From an uncultured Pseudomonadales bacterium (GTDB lineage: Bacteria > Pseudomonadota > Gammaproteobacteria > Pseudomonadales > Pseudohongiellaceae): a stretch of 6,064 nt of DNA. The notes under the pieces are model-generated. The model did not search any database. It was not told where the DNA came from and worked only from the letters and a program-made list of their open reading frames with translations. The position numbers were made by a program, and so were the translations under genes. Positions 1 to 6,064 of this stretch are shown one piece after another. The DNA is taken from NCBI GenBank assembly GCA_938082955.1, contig CALKDE010000097.1, forward strand, positions 1 through 6,064, written 5' to 3'. Within the stretch, counting starts at the first letter, position 1, and each line of letters begins with the position of its first letter.

Positions 1-597
1 CACCACCGACTGCTTCAAGACATCACAGAAAAGTTGGTGGAGCTTTCTGCAAAAAAGAAGCAAGTGGTTTTGTTTATTGACGAGGCGCATGCGATGCCTG
101 AGAAGACACTTGAGGCACTGAGGCTGCTCACCAATATTGAAACTGAGCAGGCGAAACTATTTCAGGTAGTACTATTTGCCCAGCCAGAGTTAGACGTCTT
201 GTTAAGTCAGTCATCGCTAAGGCAGCTAAGGCAGCGCATTACTTTTTCATTTAAAATTGAGTCTCTAGATCGCGATGGCGTTGAGCGATACGTGGTTCAT
301 CGTCTAGCTACAGCGGGGTATAACGGGCCGTTCTTATTTCCTAAACGGGCGCTAGATTCTCTATTTAGAGCGAGCGGTGGAATTCCCCGTTTAATTAATA
401 TTCTCTGTCATAAAGCCTTGATGGTCGCATTTGGTAAAGGCGAGCGAACGGTTAAGGTAGATCATGTGAAAAGTGCTGCAGATGACACGGAGGGCGTGAG
501 TTCGCCAACTGTGAATCACGTGCCTACCCTGGTGGCTATTGGAGCGCTTCTAGTTGGCGCGGTGTTGGTATTCTATCTAGGTGTACTCTACAAATGA
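1..597 (+). CDS. mshM: MSHA biogenesis protein MshM, ExeA-family AAA+ ATPase (5' end cut off by window)
   Basis: The reading frame is open from base 1, so the true start lies upstream. The TTG at 34 is internal. The visible 198 residues are the C-terminal part of an ExeA/GspA-like AAA+ ATPase. A Walker B stretch (VVLFIDEAHAM) has its acidic pair at fragment residues 27-28. An arginine-rich LRQLRQRI segment follows, then a sensor-2-like GGIPR at 126-130. The Walker A loop must lie in the missing part, perhaps 80-95 residues judging from the usual family length. The protein ends in one hydrophobic helix (about 176-195) with almost nothing after it. It therefore looks like a tail-anchored cytoplasmic ATPase, without the periplasmic peptidoglycan-binding domain of ExeA. 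In MSHA loci MshM sits beside mshN and mshE and is an accessory assembly ATPase; its exact role is poorly defined. Its stop codon overlaps the mshN start (ATGA). Family assignment is firm; the name MshM rests on the neighbours. Confidence 0.9.
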   Translation, partial: HHRLLQDITEKLVELSAKKKQVVLFIDEAHAMPEKTLEALRLLTNIETEQAKLFQVVLFAQPELDVLLSQSSLRQLRQRITFSFKIESLDRDGVERYVVHRLATAGYNGPFLFPKRALDSLFRASGGIPRLINILCHKALMVAFGKGERTVKVDHVKSAADDTEGVSSPTVNHVPTLVAIGALLVGAVLVFYLGVLYK

Positions 598-1727
598 GCT
601 TAGTGAATAACATGTTGCGCGACTTAGATCAGCGCAGACAAGAATCGGACAATACCAGTGGTGGTAGGGTCAAACTGCTGCCTGCTAGTGAGTATGTCAG
701 TGAGGAAGGCAGGGGTTTTCTTCCCTACCTTCTCCTGGGTTTGGCTTTGCTTTTCGCTGCTTTGGTTTACTACTGGTTTACAGCGAATCAAGAAAGTGTC
801 GAGCAACAATTAGATCTGCAGGTTCGATCGCCGACGTCTAACCTACTTGTCGACTCGGAACAGCTCATTAGAGATATTGAAGAATCAATTCTATTGAATG
901 AAGAGGCGCTGCAGCGCGAACAAGCAATTGTTGAATCCGCCCCAGTGTCGAACGTGCATTCACTCGCCTCACTAGTCGAATCACGGGTTAATACTGCTCA
1001 ATCTGCTGAAAATTTAATGGCTGACAGTGCGGCCCTACCGACCCAGTCGACTCAAGTAATTATAAGCACTGAACCGGCTGCAATTGCAGCAAGCCCAGCG
1101 TTGCTGCGCAGCAGCTCAGCTGAATCGGTGAAAGAGGCGCCTAAATTTACCAACGAACAATTAGACACCATAGCAGTGCAAGAAGCGCTGCGGCTAATTT
1201 CAAATGGCAATACTGAGGGTGCCAACGAAACGCTTGAGCAGTTTATAGCAAGCAATCGTTATGCCCACCAATCGCGCGAGACCTATGCAAAACTATTGAT
1301 GAGTCGAGGCTATTTGGAAGAAGCCAACGCGCTCATCAATACGGGCATTGCACTGACGCCTAATCACGCAGGGTTTAAAAAAGTGAAAGCCCGACTACTA
1401 ATGAGAGTCGGAGAAATTGGTGAAGCGGTTAGCCTATTAATGAGCCGTGCCCCTGATATGGCACAGGACTCAGAGTACTATGATTTGCTCGCATCGGCGC
1501 AGCTAATGAGTAGAGATTTCTCTGGAGCAGTAATTAGTTACCGATCCTTAGTCCAGCATGACCAATCGCAAGGGAAGTGGTGGTTCGGTTTTGCCGCGGC
1601 ACATGATCAGCTTGGAAACTCAGAAGAGGCGAGGCAGGCGTATTCTCAAGCGATACAGTATTCCAACCTAAGTGCGAATTTACGTCGCCGAAGTCAAGAG
1701 AGGCTTGGCGCTCTTAGCCTGCAATAG
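594..1727 (+). CDS. mshN: MSHA biogenesis protein MshN, membrane-anchored TPR protein
   Basis: This 377-residue protein opens with MSLVNNMLRDLDQRR, the short cytoplasmic signature typical of MshN and GspB-like proteins. A single membrane helix spans about residues 43-62, flanked on the inner side by Arg and Lys, so the rest should face the periplasm. Residues 65-190 are a low-complexity linker rich in Ser, Ala, Glu and Gln. Residues 190-377 are helical repeats of TPR type, for example the units around YAKLLMSRGYLEEANALI and AAHDQLGNSEEARQAYSQAI. TPR proteins in type IV pilus systems act as scaffolds, and MshN is needed for MSHA biogenesis in vibrios, but its partners are not shown by the sequence. 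The start overlaps the mshM stop by four bases, which supports both the start and translational coupling. mshE begins two bases after the stop. Length and layout fit the family; the linker is where divergence would be expected. Confidence 0.9.
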   Translation: MSLVNNMLRDLDQRRQESDNTSGGRVKLLPASEYVSEEGRGFLPYLLLGLALLFAALVYYWFTANQESVEQQLDLQVRSPTSNLLVDSEQLIRDIEESILLNEEALQREQAIVESAPVSNVHSLASLVESRVNTAQSAENLMADSAALPTQSTQVIISTEPAAIAASPALLRSSSAESVKEAPKFTNEQLDTIAVQEALRLISNGNTEGANETLEQFIASNRYAHQSRETYAKLLMSRGYLEEANALINTGIALTPNHAGFKKVKARLLMRVGEIGEAVSLLMSRAPDMAQDSEYYDLLASAQLMSRDFSGAVISYRSLVQHDQSQGKWWFGFAAAHDQLGNSEEARQAYSQAIQYSNLSANLRRRSQERLGALSLQ

Positions 1728-1729
1728 AC

Positions 1730-3454
1730 ATGGAAATTGCTAAGCAAAAGATCAAGATTGGCGAGCTGCTAGTAAACGGCGGTGCGCTGACGCAAGAGCA
1801 ATTAGATTCAGCTGTCCAGCTTCAGCAGCAGACGGGCCAGCGCCTCGGTAAAATCATTATTGAGCTTGGTTTTCTTAAATCAGAACAATTTACAAGCCAC
1901 CTCAGCCAACAACTACAAATTCCATTTGTCGATCTTCGTCGTTACAACTTTGATGTTGGCGTAATTCAGCGCCTGCGTGAATCGTATGCGAGACGCTATC
2001 GCGCTATAGTTTTGGCAGACCAAAACGGCGTGCTAGTAGTTGGAAGAGCTGACCCAATGGACATCTTTGCATCGGATGAATTGGAAAGGATACTCGGGCA
2101 ACCAATACAGCCAGCTCTAGTGGATGAGGATGAGCTACTAAGTACTCTGGACCTTGTCTATCGGCGAACTGAAGATATCGCCGGCTTCGCTGAAGAGCTG
2201 GACGAAGAATTGACCGATGGGGAGTTCGATCTCGAAACCTTAAGCCTTGTTGTAGATGACAGTGATGCTCCAGTGGTGAAGCTTCTACAGTCAATATTTG
2301 AGGATGCTGTGCAGGTTCGTGCCTCTGATATACACATAGAGCCTGACGAAAACGTTTTGCGTATTAGGCAGCGAGTGGATGGTATTCTGCAAGAGCAGGT
2401 AATGAAAGAGCGGCGCATTGCGCCAGCCCTGGTGTTGCGCTTGAAACTACTTTCCGGTTTGGATATTTCTGAGAAACGAATTCCGCAAGACGGGCGTTTT
2501 AGTCTGAGAGTAAAAGGTAGAAACATTGATGTTCGACTTTCAACGATGCCAATCGAGGCGGGCGAATCAGTTGTAATGCGCTTGCTGGACCAGACTGATG
2601 GCGCCACCGATTTGGATGAAGTTGGAATGCCAGAAAATATGTTGGAGGTATTCCGTAAATTGATCCAGCGGCCACACGGCCTGATTCTAGTAACCGGGCC
2701 AACAGGTAGTGGTAAAACCACTACCTTGTACGGAGCACTGCAAGAGCTCAATGAGGTCGGTAAGAAAATTATTACCGTTGAAGACCCGGTGGAATACAGA
2801 TTGCATCGTGTAAATCAGGTGCAGGTAAACCCAAAGATCGACCTGTCATTTGCTCGAATATTACGTTCGGCCTTGAGGCAGGATCCAGATATTTTACTGG
2901 TGGGTGAGATACGCGACACAGAAACTGCCGAGATCGCACTTCGGGCGGCGATGACAGGGCATATGGTTTTATCAACCCTGCACACCAACGACGCGGTTTC
3001 TAGCGCCATGCGGCTTGTCGACATGGGTGCGGAAGGCTTCTTAGCTGCAACGGCGCTGCGCGCTGTTGTCGCGCAACGATTAGTGCGCAGGCTTTGCGAA
3101 CAGTGTTTTGAGGATCACCAGCCAGATCTAAGTGTTGCTGCTTGGGTCGCCAAGCAATTGCCAGACAAAGCCGATGGGGCTAGGTTTAAGAAAGCTGTAG
3201 GGTGCCATCGCTGCAATAACTCGGGCTATCGAGGCCGCATAGGCGTGTTCGAAATTTTAGTTATGAACGAGGCGTTAGCCGATGCGCTGCGTCGATCTGA
3301 TGCATCGGGCTTTGTCAAAGTTGCCAAACAAACCCCTGGCTACAAACCCCTGGTAGTGAGTGCTCTTGGATTTGCGCTTCAAGGTATAACCAGCCTAGAG
3401 GAAGTGTTTAGAGTGGCTGAGCAGATTGATGAGTCTAGAGACTTCATGCCGTAG
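1730..3454 (+). CDS. mshE: MSHA pilus assembly (extension) ATPase MshE, GspE/PilB family, with c-di-GMP-binding MshEN domain
   Basis: MshE hydrolyses ATP in the cytoplasm to drive pilin addition through the MshG platform. This 574-residue protein is full length for the family. Residues 1 to about 150 are the MshEN domain, with two 24-residue motifs at 9-32 and 38-61 separated by five residues, the spacing known for cyclic di-GMP binding. The second motif is canonical (R38-L39-G40, Q61); the first starts K-I-G instead of R-L-G. The T2SSE ATPase part follows: RASDIHIEP near 197-205, Walker A GPTGSGKTT at 323-331 (Lys329), Asp box VEDPVEY at 350-356, Walker B with GEIRD at 392-396 (Glu393), and a His box ending LHTNDA at 417-422. 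A tetracysteine zinc motif is formed by C456/C459 and C492/C495. All catalytic residues are present. No strong Shine-Dalgarno precedes the ATG two bases after mshN, so coupling is likely. The match of motif positions to MshE numbering supports this start. Confidence 0.96.
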   Translation: MEIAKQKIKIGELLVNGGALTQEQLDSAVQLQQQTGQRLGKIIIELGFLKSEQFTSHLSQQLQIPFVDLRRYNFDVGVIQRLRESYARRYRAIVLADQNGVLVVGRADPMDIFASDELERILGQPIQPALVDEDELLSTLDLVYRRTEDIAGFAEELDEELTDGEFDLETLSLVVDDSDAPVVKLLQSIFEDAVQVRASDIHIEPDENVLRIRQRVDGILQEQVMKERRIAPALVLRLKLLSGLDISEKRIPQDGRFSLRVKGRNIDVRLSTMPIEAGESVVMRLLDQTDGATDLDEVGMPENMLEVFRKLIQRPHGLILVTGPTGSGKTTTLYGALQELNEVGKKIITVEDPVEYRLHRVNQVQVNPKIDLSFARILRSALRQDPDILLVGEIRDTETAEIALRAAMTGHMVLSTLHTNDAVSSAMRLVDMGAEGFLAATALRAVVAQRLVRRLCEQCFEDHQPDLSVAAWVAKQLPDKADGARFKKAVGCHRCNNSGYRGRIGVFEILVMNEALADALRRSDASGFVKVAKQTPGYKPLVVSALGFALQGITSLEEVFRVAEQIDESRDFMP

Positions 3455-3467
3455 TTTGATCGGGTAA

Positions 3468-3480
3468 TGTTGAATCAACA
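3468..3480. repeat. 13-base palindrome in the mshE-mshG gap
   Basis: TGTTGAATCAACA is a perfect inverted repeat with six-base arms around one central base. It sits 14 bases after the mshE stop and about 84 bases before mshG. A wider TGATC/GATCA pair (3457-3461 and 3482-3486) encloses it. No T run follows, so it is not a standard terminator. It could be an operator or an mRNA processing hairpin, or it could be chance. Confidence 0.45.
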
Positions 3481-3563
3481 GGATCATAGATAGGGATTAG
3501 AAAACACCCTAAAGCGATGTGCTTGTAATTTGAAAATCAGTCTTAGAGAGTATTAGTAAAGAA

Positions 3564-4841
3564 ATGGCTCAATTTCAATACAGCGGAAGAGATAATACCG
3601 GTGCGCTGGTGTCAGGCAGCCTGGATGCCGGTAACGCTGATGATGTGGCCGCGCAGCTATTTGGGTCCAGTGTTACGCCAATTGAAATTCGAGAAGTGAA
3701 AGGCCAGGGTAGAAAAAAAGCACCATTAGGAAAAACGCGGAAAGCAAAACTGGGGTCCGATGCATCTACTGTAGAGCGAATTAACGCCTTTTTGGCTAGC
3801 GACAAGATTGAAGCCGATGACCTCATCATGTTTGCTCGCCAGATGCACAGCCTCACCAAGGCGGGCCTGCCTTTGGACAGAGCCCTTAAGGGCATGGAGG
3901 CGTCGCTGAGCAATCTTGCCTTTCGGGAAGTATTGAAAGGTGTTATCGAGGGTTTGGGAAACGGTATGGACCTGGCGTCTGCATTAGGGTTGCACCCAAA
4001 GGTTTTTTCAAAATTGTTTTTGAGTCTAGTGCATATTGGCGAAAACACTGGCCGTTTGGATATGGCTTTTAGTGAAATAGGTAAATACCTCGAACTGGAG
4101 AAAACTACTCGCAAACAAGTAAAGAGTGCTATCCGCTACCCTTTATTCGTTATGTCCGCGATAGCTGTGGCTTTGGCAGTGATTACCGTTTTTGTTATAC
4201 CTGTGTTTTCAGATACTTTTGAACGTCTTGGCGCTGAGTTGCCTTGGCAAACACAGGTTTTGATGAATACTTCGAATTTCGTGATCAACTATTGGCCCTT
4301 TATTCTAATTTCAATATTTGGGAGCATCTATGGGTTTATTTACTGGAGCAATACCGACAAGGGCAGGCTGACCTGGGATGAGAAGAAGCTCGGCATTCCA
4401 CTTGTAGGTGCGGTACTTGAGAAGGTTGCGTTAGCCAGGTTCTCCCGGTCTTTTTCCATAGTCATGGGGGCGGGTGTCCCTATTATCCAAGGCTTAACCA
4501 TAGTTGGAGGCGCTGTAGGGAATGCCTATACCAGTTTAAATATATACGCCATGCGCGAGGGAGTTGAGCGCGGGGAATCGTTGCACCGAACAGCCAGCAG
4601 CAGTGGTATGTTTTCACCTTTAGTTCTGCAAATGATAGCAATCGGTGAAGAAACAGGAACAGTGGATGAGCTATTGGCTGAAGTGGCAGATTTTTACGAT
4701 TCTGAAGTCGAGTATGATTTGGGGCAAATGAGCGATGCCATTGAGCCTATTCTAATCTCATTTATAGGTGGCCTGGTATTGATCTTAGCACTGGGTGTAT
4801 TCCTGCCAATATGGGATCTGAATACAGCAGCAAACGGATAG
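3564..4841 (+). CDS. mshG: MSHA pilus inner-membrane platform protein MshG, GspF/PilC family
   Basis: MshG is the polytopic inner-membrane platform of the assembly machine, against which MshE works. The 425-residue protein begins MAQFQYSGRDNTGALVSGSL, the usual N-terminal start of GspF/PilC proteins. A basic linker (about 46-65) leads to two T2SSF domains. The first has MFARQM at 89-94, AGLPLDRAL at 100-108 and GENTG at 159-163. The second repeats this pattern with ARFSRSF at 291-297, AGVPIIQGL at 303-311 and GEETG at 361-365. Membrane helices lie at about 194-216, 243-261 and 396-416, the normal three-helix arrangement. It starts 109 bases after mshE, unlike the tight spacing upstream. The ribosome site is weak: only AGAGAG at 3545-3550 and a purine stretch near the ATG. 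The gene ends in two in-frame stops, TAG TAG (4839-4844). The family call is very secure; the name follows from the MSHA context. Confidence 0.95.
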   Translation: MAQFQYSGRDNTGALVSGSLDAGNADDVAAQLFGSSVTPIEIREVKGQGRKKAPLGKTRKAKLGSDASTVERINAFLASDKIEADDLIMFARQMHSLTKAGLPLDRALKGMEASLSNLAFREVLKGVIEGLGNGMDLASALGLHPKVFSKLFLSLVHIGENTGRLDMAFSEIGKYLELEKTTRKQVKSAIRYPLFVMSAIAVALAVITVFVIPVFSDTFERLGAELPWQTQVLMNTSNFVINYWPFILISIFGSIYGFIYWSNTDKGRLTWDEKKLGIPLVGAVLEKVALARFSRSFSIVMGAGVPIIQGLTIVGGAVGNAYTSLNIYAMREGVERGESLHRTASSSGMFSPLVLQMIAIGEETGTVDELLAEVADFYDSEVEYDLGQMSDAIEPILISFIGGLVLILALGVFLPIWDLNTAANG

Positions 4842-4963
4842 TAGCTTGGAATAAAGAGCAAGTTACCTATGTGAACTTAAAAACAGAAATCCACGCAGTA
4901 AATTATTAATAGGCTTAACTCACTACTACTTTGATGAATTATCGGCACAGAGCTAATAGTAAA
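4842..4963 (+). other. Intergenic region between mshG and the minor prepilin
   Basis: This stretch of 92-122 bases, depending on the start chosen downstream, is AT-rich. It opens with a second in-frame TAG stop for mshG and contains TTATTAATAGGC at 4903-4914. I see no hairpin with a T run, so transcription probably continues from mshG. A TTGGAA at 4846 has only a poor -10 partner, so no promoter is called. Confidence 0.5.
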
Positions 4964-5599
4964 ATGAATCGAATAAATTTCCAGAAGCATGCTGGATTTT
5001 CATTATTTGAATTGGTCGTGTTCATAATTTCGATAGCAATAATTTATGCCTATGCGACTAATCGATTTGCCGAATTCCCAGGTCAGGCCGAGAGAGCTAA
5101 TTTTATGGCGGTGACGATGCAACTCCAAACGGGTGTTAATCTTGAGTCGATGATGGCCTTGGGCTCTGGCCGAGTTACGTCCCTGGAGCAGTTTGAGGGC
5201 GTAAACCCAATGGACTTGATGTTATCGGCCCCGACAAACTATCTGGGCGTGGTGAGTTCTTTGCAAGCAGCAGAGTTACCTCGTCGTTCGTGGTATTTCG
5301 ATCCGGCGACGCAGGAACTGGTTTATCTAATCAATGATACGGGCGGTGCCTATCTGGTGATTAATGGTGCCAGCTATCCGACTGACGAGATTCGCCTCAA
5401 GTTAGTTGCAGACTACGCTGAGGTTGATCGATTATCCGGCTTGCCCGTGCACATTGCGCAAAGAGATGGCAGTGAAGTGCCACAGGAGAATATCAAGCGT
5501 CGCTTGAATGGCATTGTTCTAAGACCCACTACGCCTTACCAGTGGCAGGGCGAGTCAGAGGAGGCGCTAACGGCAGCGGCAAGTGCAGAAAGCAGCTGA
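4964..5599 (+). CDS. Prepilin-like minor pilin in the mshF/mshB position (MSHA cluster)
   Basis: From the ATG at 4964 this encodes 211 residues. An 11-residue leader ends HAG and precedes FSLFELVVF, which has the type IV prepilin features: Gly-1, Phe+1 and Glu+5, followed by a hydrophobic helix of about 20 residues. A prepilin peptidase should cut after the Gly and methylate the Phe. The mature part has a helical spine (QAERANFMAVTMQLQTGVNL), then NPMDLM and PTNYLG segments, then SWYFDPATQELVYLIND, a Trp-Tyr-Phe-Asp and Leu-Val-Tyr pattern that I associate from memory with minor prepilins of MSHA-like clusters. It ends in an Ala/Ser/Glu-rich tail. An in-frame ATG at 4934 (21-residue leader) and a TTG at 4931 are alternatives. 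I prefer 4964 for the shorter leader and the weak CAGAG at 4948-4952, but the choice is uncertain. Position after mshG suggests the mshF role; homology to Vibrio MshF cannot be shown here. Confidence 0.85.
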   Translation: MNRINFQKHAGFSLFELVVFIISIAIIYAYATNRFAEFPGQAERANFMAVTMQLQTGVNLESMMALGSGRVTSLEQFEGVNPMDLMLSAPTNYLGVVSSLQAAELPRRSWYFDPATQELVYLINDTGGAYLVINGASYPTDEIRLKLVADYAEVDRLSGLPVHIAQRDGSEVPQENIKRRLNGIVLRPTTPYQWQGESEEALTAAASAESS

Positions 5600-5644
5600 T
5601 TTCGCGCTTATGCCCCTTGAAATGTGACTTAGTTAACGGATTTG

Positions 5645-5660
5645 GGCGCTTAAGAGCGCC
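5645..5660. repeat. GC-rich hairpin downstream of the minor prepilin gene
   Basis: GGCGCT and AGCGCC form a perfect six-base stem around the tetraloop TAAG, 45 bases after the stop codon. No T run follows on either strand, so it is a poor factor-independent terminator by itself. It could protect the 3' end of the mRNA or be part of a compound terminator with the hairpin at 5703-5733. Confidence 0.5.
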
Positions 5661-5666
5661 ATAATC

Positions 5667-5702
5667 AGGGGTAGAAAGAGGGGTAGAAAGAGGGAAGAAA
5701 AG
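5667..5702 (+). repeat. Purine-rich 12-base tandem repeat, two exact copies plus one degenerate
   Basis: AGGGGTAGAAAG occurs at 5667-5678 and again at 5679-5690 without a gap. A third, degenerate unit AGGGAAGAAAAG follows at 5691-5702. The + strand is almost entirely purine (only the T in each exact copy breaks it). It sits between two hairpins in the gap before the pilin gene. No function is evident; it may be a slippage-prone short tandem repeat. Confidence 0.9.
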
Positions 5703-5733
5703 ACACGGTCGCTCTATACAGCGCACGTGTTTT
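5703..5733 (+). terminator. Candidate factor-independent terminator ending the biogenesis operon
   Basis: ACACG (5703-5707) pairs with CGTGT (5726-5730), and CGCT (5710-5713) pairs with AGCG (5720-5723). The two stems are separated by a 2x2 internal mismatch (GT/CA), with the loop CTATAC. The T run is short, TTTT at 5730-5733, and A residues upstream (5698-5701) could extend the pairing. It lies about 100 bases after the minor prepilin stop and about 190 bases before the next gene. The mismatch and short T run keep confidence moderate. Confidence 0.42.
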
Positions 5734-5912
5734 AAGGAAAACTGCTCTTAGACGCCTAAATTGTAGAATTTAGATATGGATAATACTTTAAGTTATTAAT
5801 AAATAGGCCGTTATTAGTTAAACAAAGGGCTTTCTCAGGATTACACTGCTTCTGTTCAGTTCACAGCGGCAAAGCAAAACACACATTTGAATTAAAACTT
5901 GTTGTAAAAGAA

Positions 5913-5920
5913 AAGGGTGA
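5913..5920 (+). promoter_or_regulatory. Shine-Dalgarno site of the terminal prepilin gene
   Basis: AAGGGTGA ends five bases before the ATG at 5926. It is the clearest ribosome site in the window, as expected for a highly expressed pilin. It decides in favour of 5926 over the in-frame ATG at 5950. Confidence 0.75.
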
Positions 5921-5925
5921 AAAAT

Positions 5926-6064
5926 ATGAGAGCGTTAAACGTACGAAACATGCGTAACACCAGACAATCTGGTTTTACCATTATTGAATTGGTTGTGGTA
6001 ATTCTACTGCTTGGCATTTTGACAGCGACAGCCTTGCCACGATTTATGGATGTGACAGCAGAAG
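5926..6064 (+). CDS. MshA/MshB-type type IV prepilin (3' end cut off by window)
   Basis: The first 46 codons are visible. A basic 16-residue leader with five Arg ends QSG. It is followed by FTIIELVVVILLLGILTATA and then LPRFMDVTAE. Gly-1, Phe+1 and Glu+5 are all present, so the protein should be processed by prepilin peptidase. The ALPRFMDVT stretch at the end of the helix is characteristic of MshA and MshB pilins, as opposed to PilA or GspG. It should be a pilin of the MSHA fibre, inserted in the inner membrane before assembly. Whether it is the major subunit (MshA) or MshB cannot be settled, because the globular domain lies outside the window; no symbol is given. The long leader gap and strong Shine-Dalgarno suggest its own high-level expression, and it probably opens the structural operon. 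A second ATG at 5950 would leave an eight-residue leader. Confidence 0.92.
   Translation, partial: MRALNVRNMRNTRQSGFTIIELVVVILLLGILTATALPRFMDVTAE

Larger units (their letters stand above)
5600..5925. other. 326-base non-coding region between the biogenesis genes and the pilin gene
   Basis: No credible gene lies here on either strand. In order it holds a GC-rich hairpin (5645-5660), a purine-rich 12-base tandem repeat (5667-5702), a hairpin followed by a short T run (5703-5733), an AT-rich segment with the perfect palindrome TTATTAATAA (5793-5802), and a Shine-Dalgarno just before the prepilin start. In vibrios the MSHA genes are split into a biogenesis and a structural operon. A long gap with a terminator candidate at this spot is consistent with that split. 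A promoter for the pilin gene is expected between about 5734 and 5900, but I cannot pick convincing -35 and -10 boxes. Confidence 0.75.

Noticed and set aside
34..36. TTG at 34 as the start of the first gene
   Set aside because: The frame stays open back to base 1, and the AAA+ fold needs an upstream Walker A region, so this is an internal Leu codon.
2158..2751. A 197-residue open frame on the - strand inside mshE
   Set aside because: It lies opposite the conserved ATPase core of mshE, is rich in Ser, Arg and Thr as expected of an antisense shadow, and shows no recognisable domain.
3530..3556. Possible sigma-70 promoter before mshG (TTGAAA and TATTAG)
   Set aside because: The spacer is only 15 bases, the -10 match is partial, and transcription would begin at or next to the ATG.
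3575..4114. A 179-residue open frame on the - strand inside mshG
   Set aside because: It is antisense to the first T2SSF domain of mshG, with no motif of its own, and is best explained as a shadow.
5644..5694. Possible G-quadruplex from the G runs in the tandem repeat and upstream hairpin
   Set aside because: The repeat itself has only three G runs with eight-base loops. The fourth run is over 20 bases away and inside a stable hairpin stem.
5529..5726. A 65-residue - strand frame reaching into the non-coding region
   Set aside because: It starts with GTG inside the hairpin at 5703-5733, runs antisense through the tandem repeat (giving the repeated Ser-Thr-Pro stretch), and overlaps the prepilin gene end. 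No ribosome site is seen.
5761..5789. Possible sigma-70 promoter before the terminal prepilin (TTGTAG with GATAAT or TACTTT)
   Set aside because: GATAAT is only 12 bases from the -35-like box, and TACTTT at 17 bases matches the consensus poorly. A promoter is expected nearby, but these boxes do not support a call.
5851..5866. CRP-like site in the TTCTGTTCAGTTCACA stretch
   Set aside because: TCACA is present, but the required TGTGA half at the correct spacing is absent.

Overview
The window is a stretch of a chromosomal MSHA-type (mannose-sensitive haemagglutinin) type IV pilus cluster, all on the + strand. From left to right it holds the C-terminal two thirds of an ExeA/MshM-type AAA+ ATPase (cut by the left edge), the TPR protein MshN, the pilus assembly ATPase MshE, the inner-membrane platform protein MshG, a prepilin-like minor pilin in the place where vibrios carry mshF, and the first 46 codons of an MshA/MshB-type major-pilin-like prepilin (cut by the right edge). 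The order M-N-E-G-(F)-(B/A) matches the MSHA locus of Vibrio and other Gammaproteobacteria. Protein style and moderate base composition suggest a gammaproteobacterium, plausibly aquatic or marine. Nothing in the window fixes the genus.

Layout. mshM and mshN overlap by four bases (ATGA), and mshN and mshE are two bases apart, so these three look translationally coupled. A 109-base gap separates mshE from mshG and holds a 13-base palindrome. An intergenic stretch of about 90 to 120 bases separates mshG from the minor prepilin. A 326-base non-coding stretch then precedes the last prepilin. It holds a purine-rich 12-base tandem repeat, two hairpins (one followed by a short T run, a plausible terminator) and an AT-rich segment, ending in a good Shine-Dalgarno. 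This fits the known division of MSHA loci into an upstream biogenesis operon and a downstream structural (pilin) operon.

How the genes work together. MshE should power pilus extension from the cytoplasm, with its N-terminal MshEN domain binding cyclic di-GMP. MshG is the membrane platform that MshE acts on. MshM and MshN are accessory factors, MshM cytoplasmic with a membrane anchor and MshN anchored with a periplasmic TPR region. The two prepilins are cleaved by a prepilin peptidase encoded elsewhere and enter the fibre.

I see no RNA genes, CRISPR, insertion sequences or phage genes. I found no wholly new system. The most interesting points are the altered first c-di-GMP motif of MshE, the divergent minor prepilin, and the repeat- and hairpin-rich intergenic region before the pilin gene.
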